Positions 16,636 through 23,653 of a DNA stretch of 25,090 bases are shown in pieces. This DNA is from JBJXFK01 sp046155505. GTDB lineage: Bacteria > Planctomycetota > Phycisphaerae > UBA1845 > Fen-1342. The notes beneath the pieces are model-generated. The model ran no database searches. It had not been told where the DNA came from and saw only the letters and a list, made by a program, of their open reading frames with translations. How positions within the stretch are numbered: position 1 is the stretch's first letter; each line of letters begins with the position of its first letter. The DNA lies in contig JBJXFK010000117.1 of assembly GCA_046155505.1 (NCBI GenBank), positions 1 through 25,090 of the forward strand, in the 5' to 3' direction. Position numbers and translations under genes: made by a program.

Positions 16636-17523
16636 ATGGTTCGTTCACGCTTTACGTATGCGCTCGCGCTATTGGCGGCGGGCGTCGGGTGCATCGCTGC
16701 GCACGCTTCGGTTGTCGCACGCCACCAGGGCTGCACCGACCCCACTAGCGAGGGCTGGACAACGCTCGGCTCGGGCATCGGCGTCGACGCCGAACCCCTC
16801 TGCGGCGGAGCCGGCGACGCCTGGCGGATTGACGACAACAGCACCGGCGGCAGCCTGCTCTATCGCAAGACGCTCAACACCGAGCGGCTCAATCTGGCGA
16901 TGTCTGTCGGCTGGGAGCTGCGCGGCAACGTCGTTATTCTCGATTCCGCCGGCCAGAACCTGCCCTTCAGCACCACGCACGGACTCAATTTCCGCAGCGC
17001 CACGCGCGGCTATGACCTGTTTCTGCGCTTGCAATCGCCGACCACGCTCCGCGTCTGGGCCGTCACGCAATACGACCTCGGCGGCGGCGCGCTCGGCATC
17101 TCGGCCGACGTGCCAATCAACTTCGGCGAAACCGTCGAAGTCGCCATGTCATACGACCCAGTCGCGGGAACAGCGGGCATCGAGGTCGCCGGTAATGAAG
17201 TGATCAGCAACTACGCCGGTGCCGAGCTCGCCGCGATCGTCTGCTGCCAGCGCGGCGTCTCATGGGGCGCGACGCAGACCTCGGGCACGGGCGAGGGCCG
17301 CTGGTCGCTGGTCGAGCTCGACGTGAATTGCGACATTCCAATCGGCGACATCACAGGTGACGGTGCAGTCAATTTGACCGACTTAGCGATCCTGCTCGCT
17401 GCGTTCGGCCTGAACCAGGGCGACGCCGGCTACGTCGCGGCGGCGGATCTGGACGGCAGCAACAGCATCGGCCTGAGCGATCTGGCGCTGCTGCTCGCGA
17501 ACTTCGGATCGTCGTGCCCGTAG
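16636..17523 (+). CDS. Secreted protein with dockerin-like C-terminus, 295 aa
   Basis: ATG 16636 is chosen because AAAGGAG precedes it by seven bases and a signal peptide begins there (MVRSRFTYALALLAAGVGC, cleavage near AHA-S). Residues 30-230 are beta-rich with alternating hydrophobics (GWELRGNVVILDSA, YDLFLRLQSPTTLRVWA, VEVAMSYDPVAGTAGIEVAG), suggestive of a concanavalin/lectin-like sandwich, but I cannot assign a family. The last 60 residues hold two dockerin-like loops (GDITGDGAVNLTDLAILL and ADLDGSNSIGLSDLALLL), then FGSSCP. The second loop is less acidic than its counterparts. The divergent upstream gap (16437-16635) holds a short hairpin GCGGGC-AAC-GCCCGC near 16456-16470. Confidence 0.82.
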   Translation: MVRSRFTYALALLAAGVGCIAAHASVVARHQGCTDPTSEGWTTLGSGIGVDAEPLCGGAGDAWRIDDNSTGGSLLYRKTLNTERLNLAMSVGWELRGNVVILDSAGQNLPFSTTHGLNFRSATRGYDLFLRLQSPTTLRVWAVTQYDLGGGALGISADVPINFGETVEVAMSYDPVAGTAGIEVAGNEVISNYAGAELAAIVCCQRGVSWGATQTSGTGEGRWSLVELDVNCDIPIGDITGDGAVNLTDLAILLAAFGLNQGDAGYVAAADLDGSNSIGLSDLALLLANFGSSCP

Positions 17524-17569
17524 AACGGCAAGCTACGGCGAGATCCGCAGCCGAAGCGCGAGCGAGCAT

Positions 17570-17770
17570 CCGAACGCGACGCGCGAGTGCCGGGAGCGCA
17601 GCGAACGATCCGAACGCGACGCGCCAGCGAGTGAAAGCACGCGCAGCGTGCGTCCGATCCGAACCCGGAGCGCAAGCGACAGGGTGAGGTGCGATGACAG
17701 AAGAGTAGCGAGTTGTGAGCGGTGAATGTTCGTCTCAACTCGCTACTCGCCATTCGCCACAAGCTACTGC
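17570..17770. repeat. CCGAACGCGAC-type repeats and CTACTCG heptamers
   Basis: Copies of CCGAACGCGAC start at 17570 and 17610, and TCCGAACCCGGAGCGC starts at 17658; the first matches the 61-base unit at 13801 in inverse orientation. Next, GAGTAGCGAGTTG (17703-17715) is exactly inverted as CAACTCGCTACTC (17736-17748), which starts a phased heptamer run to about 17770. No gene is seen in this gap between convergent genes. Confidence 0.65.
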
Positions 17771-17777
17771 GCCGCGA

Positions 17778-18977
17778 TCACGCCGTCGCCGCTGCCGCCT
17801 TCGGCTTCTCCTCCGGCGGGGGAACCCAAATCTGTGCACGCGACGAGCGCGGCGGCATCGTCTGAAGTACCAGCAACATCACCAAACCGATCGGCACCAG
17901 ACACAGACTGATAAACTGCGAAATGGTGAAGCTGCCGACCGTGTCGATCGGGTTGTCGGCTCGAATCACCTCCAGCACATATCGCGTGATCGGCTCGATG
18001 ACGAACATCGTCGCGATCACCTGTCCGTCGCGCGTCCGTCGCCAATACAGCGCGCTCAGAAACAGCGCGAGCAGACCTGCCGTGATCGTCGAATAAATCT
18101 GCGTCGGATGCACGGGGAGCGACATGTGCCTGGCCGCGAGCGCCCGAATCTCGGCCGCGGAGACTTTGTACTTTTCCATGTTCCGGCGAATGTCCATGTA
18201 TCGCGCCTGCGCGGCGCTGTAACGATAGATCGCCAGCGAAGCGCGGCGTTCGGCGGTTTTCTTTGCCTCGCCAGTCGCCGACTTCTCGGCGGCGCGGGCC
18301 TCGTCGCGTTCCTGGCGAGCGGCCTTTTCTTCCTGAATCGCCGCCGCGATCTGCTCATCGGTCGCGGCCAGACTCTCGCGCGAGAGCGGTCGCGGAATGC
18401 CCGGCGGATAGATCATCAGCAACTCGCGCGGCAGTCCGGATTCGGGCAGCCGCGCCTGCCACTGCTCGGCTGACGCGCTGCTGCCGTACGGGAATCGCAT
18501 CGCCTGCGGCCCGTCGCAGGTCGAGCCATAGCAGCAGCCATTGAGCAGACAGCCGACGCGCCCGACGGCGAGGCCGAGCACAACCGACGGTGCGACGATA
18601 TCGAGATACCAGCGCAGCGAGACTTTCTCGTATCGCACGATCCAGATGATCGCCAGCAGCGTCGCGGTGAGCAGCCCGCCGTAGAATTCCATGCCGCCGC
18701 GACTGACATCGACAATGGCGAACAGGGTTTCGAGAAGTGAGCCGCGGTTGGCGAAGTCGCGTTCCCAGTAGTGAGCGACGTACATGAGCCGGCAGCCGAC
18801 CACGCCGCCGACGAGCGCGACGAAACCGAGGTTGAGCACGACATCGGGATTTCCGCCGGACTTTGATGCGCGATTCGCGGCCCACCAGATCGCCCAAAGA
18901 AAGCCGATCATGAGTGCAAATCCGAAGCCGGGAATGGCGTAATTGATTCCGGGAATCGTGAAGACAACAGGCATCAT
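17778..18977 (-). CDS. lgt: Prolipoprotein diacylglyceryl transferase with a central insertion, 399 aa
   Basis: Lgt moves diacylglycerol from phosphatidylglycerol to the lipobox cysteine of prolipoproteins in the inner membrane. The sequence shows multiple membrane helices, the YGGLL motif, the Lgt signature GRVGCLLNGCCYG (about residues 139-151), HPTQIYS (about 290) and ITRYVLEVIRAD near the last helices. Between the signature and HPTQIYS is an extra segment of about 115 residues (roughly 166-284), rich in Glu, Ala, Arg and Lys and probably coiled-coil. Usual Lgt proteins are about 260-300 residues, so this accounts for the extra length. Two ATGs in tandem (18977, 18974) begin near the first helix; GGAGG lies about 12 bases upstream, a loose spacing. 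Likely clients here are the lipoproteins at 5713 and perhaps 8075. Confidence 0.92.
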   Translation of the reverse strand: MMPVVFTIPGINYAIPGFGFALMIGFLWAIWWAANRASKSGGNPDVVLNLGFVALVGGVVGCRLMYVAHYWERDFANRGSLLETLFAIVDVSRGGMEFYGGLLTATLLAIIWIVRYEKVSLRWYLDIVAPSVVLGLAVGRVGCLLNGCCYGSTCDGPQAMRFPYGSSASAEQWQARLPESGLPRELLMIYPPGIPRPLSRESLAATDEQIAAAIQEEKAARQERDEARAAEKSATGEAKKTAERRASLAIYRYSAAQARYMDIRRNMEKYKVSAAEIRALAARHMSLPVHPTQIYSTITAGLLALFLSALYWRRTRDGQVIATMFVIEPITRYVLEVIRADNPIDTVGSFTISQFISLCLVPIGLVMLLVLQTMPPRSSRAQIWVPPPEEKPKAAAATA

Positions 18978-19110
18978 GCGGGTTGCGAGCCTCCGACGAG
19001 CGCGACCGAGCGGGCGATGTCGCAATCCGGCGACGACGGCCCCTCGGAAATCTGAACCGATACCGCGGGCGTATTATGCCGGGAAAGGCCGAACGCTGCG
19101 CGCAACGAAA

Positions 19111-19234
19111 CCGAACGCGACGCGCAAGCGAGTGCCCCGAGCGCGAGCTGAGGGTTCAGGGTTCGGGGTTCAGGGGTCAGGCAGGGCGTCCCGGTCGCTG
19201 ACGCTCCGGGCGCTCGCTTGCGCTTCGCGTTCGG
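19111..19234. repeat. Inverted 27-base CCGAACGCGAC repeats around a GGGTTCA run
   Basis: A 27-base unit starting CCGAACGCGACGCGC at 19111-19137 is inverted at 19208-19234 with 25 of 27 matches. Between them, at 19151-19178, are four 7-base units of the form AGGGTTC (AGGGTTC, AGGGTTC, GGGGTTC, AGGGGTC). The gap 18978-19410 shows no gene. Confidence 0.7.
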
Positions 19235-19260
19235 TGGTCCTGCCTTCAAATCGAAACTAG

Positions 19261-19295
19261 TTACTCGTTACTCGTTACTCGTTACTCGTTACTCG
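19261..19295 (+). repeat. Five perfect tandem TTACTCG heptamers
   Basis: TTACTCG is repeated five times without error at 19261-19295. This is the most uniform of three heptamer sites in the window (others at 13874 and 17736). Further diverged GCTCGCGCTCGG-type repeats follow to about 19405. Confidence 0.9.
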
Positions 19296-19410
19296 CAATT
19301 CTGCGCACGTCAACCCGCTCGCTCGCGCTCGGGGTTCGGATGCGCGTTGCGTGCGGCGTCGCTCGCGCTCGGTGTTCGGATGGGAGTAGCGTTCGGCCTC
19401 GCTCACGCTC

Positions 19411-20982
19411 TTAGCAAATCTGAATATTCCGCATCATCCCCATATCCTCGTGCTCGAGGTTGTGGCAGTGATAGAGGAACAGCCCCGGATACTTGCTGAA
19501 GCGAATCAGGATGCGCACCGTTTCGCCGGGCATCATCGTGAACGTGTCCTTCCAGCCCGCGTCGCAATAGCCCGCGCTCACCGTGTTCCACGCCGCGAGT
19601 CGCCCCGGCGTCACGCTGCGATCGAGAATTTGAAACTGCCGCCCGTGGAAGTGAATCGGGTGAATCACACTGGTGTTGTTCACAAATGACCAGACTTCGA
19701 GCGTGTCCTTCTCGACAATTTCGTTCGTCGCGACGGTCTCCATTTCGAACGGACCGCCGTTGAGCACGAACTGCGACGGACTTCCGATCGCGCTTGATGC
19801 GATCGCCTTGGGCGAGGCGATATTCACCGCGTCTTGCAGCCGATACTCCTCGATCGCCGAGAGCGTCGTCGGCAAGGTCAACGTCTCGGCCTCCGCCCGA
19901 TCGATCGAAACGTTCATCACGTCGAACGCCGACGCCTGTGGCAACGTTGAATTGCCGCCCGGCCCAGCCCCGCTGAACGACAAACTGCGCAGCGTGATTT
20001 GCGCGCCGAGCGTCTTGTCGCGGAAGTCTGCCCACAGCTCGATCCGCTCGCCCGGCGAGAGCATGACATACGGATACGCGCGCGGCACGTCGATCAACCC
20101 GCCGTCGTTGCCGATCACCACCATCGGCGTGCCATCGCTCCATTGCAATTTGTATACCCGCGCGTTTGCACCGTTGACCAGGCGAAAACGATAGACCCGC
20201 GTCGCCGCCGACAGCGTGTAATTCGGGAAGCCGTTGACCAGCACCGTATCGCCGACATAGCCGGCGGGCATCTGCATCATCGGGTCGTCATACATGATTT
20301 GATTGTCGGCGTCGAAGATGCGGTCTTGCAGAATAAGCGGCACGTCATACTCGCCGCGCGGCAATGCGAGCGCTTGCTCGTGCGGGTCGCGCACGATGAA
20401 CAGACCGGCCATGCCTTGCGCCACCTGAAAGCCGGTGCGCATGTCCGGGTGCGGATGAAACCAGTAGGTGCCGGCGCGATTGATCACGCGAAACTCATAC
20501 AGATACTCCTCACCCGGCATCACGGCGAAGCGCGGGTGCCCATCGGCGAGTTCGGGCACGTCGAGGCCGTGCCAGTGCGTCGTGTGCATCTCGGGCAGAT
20601 CGTTCTTCAGCATGATTCGCAACCGCGCGCCCTGATCGACGCGAAAAATCGGGCCGAGATAAGAACCGGGAATCGTGCTGAGCGTGGCTCGAGGCCCGCG
20701 CGGGACGTCGCCCTCATATAGCCAGACGTTGGTCGGCATGCCGGGCAAGATCTGTCGCTGGCGCTGCACACACGTCAGCCCGATCTCGATCGGTTCGAGT
20801 CGGGGCACGCCGCCCGCGATTCGACGACCGGCGATCGCGTCTTGCCCCAGCGCTTCCGACAACCCGCTGACAAACGGCGTCGCGCCCGCCGCAAGGCTGG
20901 CGATGCCAAGCCCGCTACGGCGCAGAAACTCGCGGCGATGGATCGATGTGTCGGCGGAATCAGACTCGCGGCGGCGGCTCAT
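19411..20982 (-). CDS. Tat-exported multicopper oxidase, 523 aa
   Basis: This is a laccase/CueO/CotA-type oxidase that couples substrate oxidation to reduction of oxygen to water. ATG 20982 has GGAG five bases upstream. A twin-arginine signal follows (HRREFLRRSG then a hydrophobic stretch), fitting export of a folded copper enzyme. All four copper motifs are present: HWHG (136-139), HPH (176-178), HPIHFHG (near 435) and HCHNLEHEDMGM (505-516). Cys506, His511 and Met516 form the type 1 site with axial Met. It is therefore probably active; the substrate (metal ions, phenolics or others) cannot be told. Its ATG overlaps the stop of the upstream 92-residue ORF as ATGA, which suggests translational coupling. 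Confidence 0.93.
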   Translation of the reverse strand: MSRRRESDSADTSIHRREFLRRSGLGIASLAAGATPFVSGLSEALGQDAIAGRRIAGGVPRLEPIEIGLTCVQRQRQILPGMPTNVWLYEGDVPRGPRATLSTIPGSYLGPIFRVDQGARLRIMLKNDLPEMHTTHWHGLDVPELADGHPRFAVMPGEEYLYEFRVINRAGTYWFHPHPDMRTGFQVAQGMAGLFIVRDPHEQALALPRGEYDVPLILQDRIFDADNQIMYDDPMMQMPAGYVGDTVLVNGFPNYTLSAATRVYRFRLVNGANARVYKLQWSDGTPMVVIGNDGGLIDVPRAYPYVMLSPGERIELWADFRDKTLGAQITLRSLSFSGAGPGGNSTLPQASAFDVMNVSIDRAEAETLTLPTTLSAIEEYRLQDAVNIASPKAIASSAIGSPSQFVLNGGPFEMETVATNEIVEKDTLEVWSFVNNTSVIHPIHFHGRQFQILDRSVTPGRLAAWNTVSAGYCDAGWKDTFTMMPGETVRILIRFSKYPGLFLYHCHNLEHEDMGMMRNIQIC

Positions 20983-21257
20983 GCCCACTCCAGTCGTGCC
21001 AAGGTGTCGGGTCGGATGTCGCACGCGTAATCCACCACGGGTGCGGACGAGTCGTGCGACAGCTCTCGATAGTACCAGCGCGACGCGGTCAGGCGAACCG
21101 CAAATTCGATGAAACCCGGCGACGAGATTGGACCTTGGTCGGGTCCGGCGAGCAACGCGAGAAAGTGCGCGGCGGTTGGGCGATTTTTCGCCGTACCCAA
21201 AGCAGCGCGGCGGCTGCGACAATTCTGCCGCGCCGCCGCCGCCGCGTCTCGTTGCAT
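20979..21257 (-). CDS. Small hypothetical protein between the HEGIH gene and the oxidase, 92 aa
   Basis: The ORF begins three bases after the stop of the HEGIH/dockerin gene and ends in an ATGA overlap with the oxidase start. The N-terminal 30 residues are Ala/Arg-rich and weakly convincing. The C-terminal part (GFIEFAVRLTASRWYYRELS ... VVDYACDIRPDTLARLEWA) looks like real protein, and by hand count about 73% of its codons end in G or C. No ribosome site is obvious at 21257, so coupling or an internal start is possible. Function unknown. Confidence 0.45.
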   Translation of the reverse strand: MQRDAAAAARQNCRSRRAALGTAKNRPTAAHFLALLAGPDQGPISSPGFIEFAVRLTASRWYYRELSHDSSAPVVDYACDIRPDTLARLEWA

Positions 21258-21260
21258 CAA

Positions 21261-23354
21261 TCAGTTGCAGGACGAGCCGAACACCGACAACAGTCGGCTC
21301 AGGTCGGTCAGGTCCACGTCGCCGTCCCCGTCGAGGTCGCCGTTCTCGCGTTCCGCACCCTCGGCAACGCCGAAGTTCGCGAGCAAACGCGACAGATCTG
21401 AGAGATCGACGTCGTTATCACCATCAACATCGCCCGGACAGGGGATGATGAGTCGAACCGAACCCATGTTGATCTGCAAGTCGACGATCTGAATTTGATC
21501 GCCGTGGGCCAGCGGTCGCGAAAGAGGAACGGTGATCGCTTCCGCTGACATCAAGCCGAGGCCGAGCACCTCGATCGGAAGGCCGTTTTCACCAAGCACC
21601 CGAATCTCCGCCGGATGGCCGGGCTTGCCGTGAACGATGAGCTGTGGGTCGCCCGCGTCCGGATCGCCGCCCCATGTCGGCGGATACATGATTACGCCGT
21701 CGAACGGCAGCGAACCCGGATCGAACGAGCCGTTGAAATCCGGATCGCTGAGCTTGAACACTTCCTCGTCCGGGGCGAACGCCGGCGCAAAATTATTGCC
21801 ATCGATGAAGCCTTCCATCTGCGGCCCGCTGGGTGACATGCTGAACACAAACGTGTCGGACTCGTGTTGCAGCGAAGGACCGATGTACATCACCGGCCCC
21901 ATTGCATCGGGCACGCCGTCAGCGTTGAAGTCGATCAAGCGGACCACTTTCTCCGCGAACATGGGGTTGAACGGATCGATCACGAGCGGATCGTCAAATT
22001 GCCCGAACCCGCGGTCGTAGGCCAGCACGTTTCCATTGACGTCAAGGAACAAATCGCGCAACCCGCGGAGCTGATTCGACTGCACGCCGTTGATCTGCTC
22101 GAACGGCTCGAACACGCCGTTGTTGTTGTTGTCGCGATAGCCGCGGACCGCTCCGCCGCCGCTGGGCGTGATGCCCGCGACCAGCAGCAGCGAATCGTTG
22201 AATCGCAGCGACAGATCGCGCACGCCGGTGAGGCCGGTCGAGAGAAATACGGACGTCGTCTCGCCGAGCACCTGTTCGATGATGCCGCTCTGGCCGTTGC
22301 CAATGATCACATTGCGCGGCTCGCCTTCGAGATTCGCGTTTCCGTCGCCGGTGTCGATCTTGGGATTTTCGGCCCGGTCATAGGCTTGCAAGAGGGCGGC
22401 GAGTGCGTCGCGCTTGGCTTCGGGCGTGGACACGTCCGCCGCAAGGAAGACTGCGCACGCGGCTTTCTTGGCCTCATACTTGGCAATTGCGGAATCGTTG
22501 CCCTTCTTGTTCTTCTTCAATTCATCGCACAGCGCCGTGAGCGCAGCGGTGCGCGCCGCCGGCTTGAGCGCCATCAGCTTTGCGAAAATTTTCTTCGTGG
22601 CTTCGTTCCACGCGGCGAGCGGCGTCGTCCCACCGCCCGCGATGTGTGCCTTCATCGCCTCCAGCTCGGCGATCCAGTTGTTCTCCGCCGTGTGCGCGTC
22701 GATTTCGTTGCACCACTTTTTCTTCTGCTCGGCGACGCGCTTTTTGTTCTCGTTCACCGGCGAAGTCGGATCGCCCGGCACGTCGCGCAGCGCATCCAGC
22801 TCGGCCGGGGTCAGCTCATAGCTCTGGCCGGCGTGAATCCCCTCGTGCAGAAGCGTCGTCACCAGCCAGTAAAACGTACCCGACAGGCAGTCGAGCGCGC
22901 CCGTACCCAGATGCTTGGCGTTGATGTTGATCTTGTCATCGGCGGTCCAGCCGGTTTTTTTGTCCACGCTTGCCGTGCCGTGCGCGCCGCTCATGTTGAA
23001 CGAAATGCAGATGCGGCCTTTCTTCTTGAGTTCGAGCAGGCAATTGCCCACGTCGGCGTTGACGCACTTGACCATGTTCAGCGAGTCGCAGACGTTCTTG
23101 TGAAGCTGCCGCGCCCGCACGATCGCTTCGGCGTCCGTGGCAACGTCGTCGTACACGGCGATGATCTTGTCGATGTACGCCCGCTCTTCGGCTGTGAAGC
23201 TCGCGGGGTCCGCGTCGGCTTTGAAGTCCATCACCGGGTAGCCTGTGCCGCCGATGGCACCGGTGTAACCGGCGAATGCCGGCGCGGTCGGCAAGAGCGC
23301 GATGGCGGCACATAAGTACAATCCGATTGACAGGATGTGGGGCGTTCGTCTCAT
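21261..23354 (-). CDS. Secreted HEGIH-motif protein with dockerin-like C-terminus, 697 aa
   Basis: Residues 1-28 are a Sec signal (cleavage near AFA-G). Residues 30-230 are Cys-rich and contain HEGIH at 170-174, an HExxH zinc-peptidase motif, with EIDAHTAE about 45 residues later that could supply a third ligand. A Lys/Ala-rich helical part follows (about 230-330). Next comes a beta-rich region with propeller- or FG-GAP-like segments (RGYRDNNNNGVFEPFEQ, RLIDFNADGVPDA, DPDFNGSFDPG). The end has two dockerin-like loops (GDVDGDNDVDLSDLSRLL and GDLDGDGDVDLTDLSRLL). AGGGA lies about seven bases before the ATG. Peptidase activity is inferred from the motif only. It is the first gene of the minus-strand group leading to the oxidase. 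Confidence 0.85.
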   Translation of the reverse strand: MRRTPHILSIGLYLCAAIALLPTAPAFAGYTGAIGGTGYPVMDFKADADPASFTAEERAYIDKIIAVYDDVATDAEAIVRARQLHKNVCDSLNMVKCVNADVGNCLLELKKKGRICISFNMSGAHGTASVDKKTGWTADDKININAKHLGTGALDCLSGTFYWLVTTLLHEGIHAGQSYELTPAELDALRDVPGDPTSPVNENKKRVAEQKKKWCNEIDAHTAENNWIAELEAMKAHIAGGGTTPLAAWNEATKKIFAKLMALKPAARTAALTALCDELKKNKKGNDSAIAKYEAKKAACAVFLAADVSTPEAKRDALAALLQAYDRAENPKIDTGDGNANLEGEPRNVIIGNGQSGIIEQVLGETTSVFLSTGLTGVRDLSLRFNDSLLLVAGITPSGGGAVRGYRDNNNNGVFEPFEQINGVQSNQLRGLRDLFLDVNGNVLAYDRGFGQFDDPLVIDPFNPMFAEKVVRLIDFNADGVPDAMGPVMYIGPSLQHESDTFVFSMSPSGPQMEGFIDGNNFAPAFAPDEEVFKLSDPDFNGSFDPGSLPFDGVIMYPPTWGGDPDAGDPQLIVHGKPGHPAEIRVLGENGLPIEVLGLGLMSAEAITVPLSRPLAHGDQIQIVDLQINMGSVRLIIPCPGDVDGDNDVDLSDLSRLLANFGVAEGAERENGDLDGDGDVDLTDLSRLLSVFGSSCN

Positions 23355-23653
23355 GGTCGTTCCCTCTCAAGGAAGTGGCAGCGCGAGCAACTCGAACGAG
23401 CGGCCGGTCACCTAATCAATGGTAATTACTGGGGTTCGCGCTCTCCAGAAAATTCGGTATTTCGCGTGCGATAATTTGGGGGATTTGCACGCAACACGAA
23501 GCCGACCGACCGTGGCTGCATGACGAAAATCCGTCAGCAAGTAACTATGTGAATAGTACCGTTACTATCGATATCGTGACCGGACGCCGCACGGCCACCC
23601 GTCAACCTGCTGTTAGCATGCGTTACAAATCAGCCACAATGGAGCCGCTCGAC
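23355..23653. other. Divergent regulatory gap
   Basis: This AT-richer stretch separates the HEGIH gene (-) and the beta-lactamase-like gene (+) and should hold both promoters. GATAAT near 23470 is a possible -10 on the plus strand, but no good -35 lies at the right distance. No repeat-family element is seen. Confidence 0.4.

Noticed and set aside
19151..19295. CRISPR-like array
   Set aside because: The units are contiguous 7-base repeats without spacers, and no cas gene is present.
21864..23315. A 483-codon plus-strand frame opposite the HEGIH/dockerin gene
   Set aside because: The opposite strand has a signal peptide, motifs and dockerin loops; this frame has none and is an antisense shadow.
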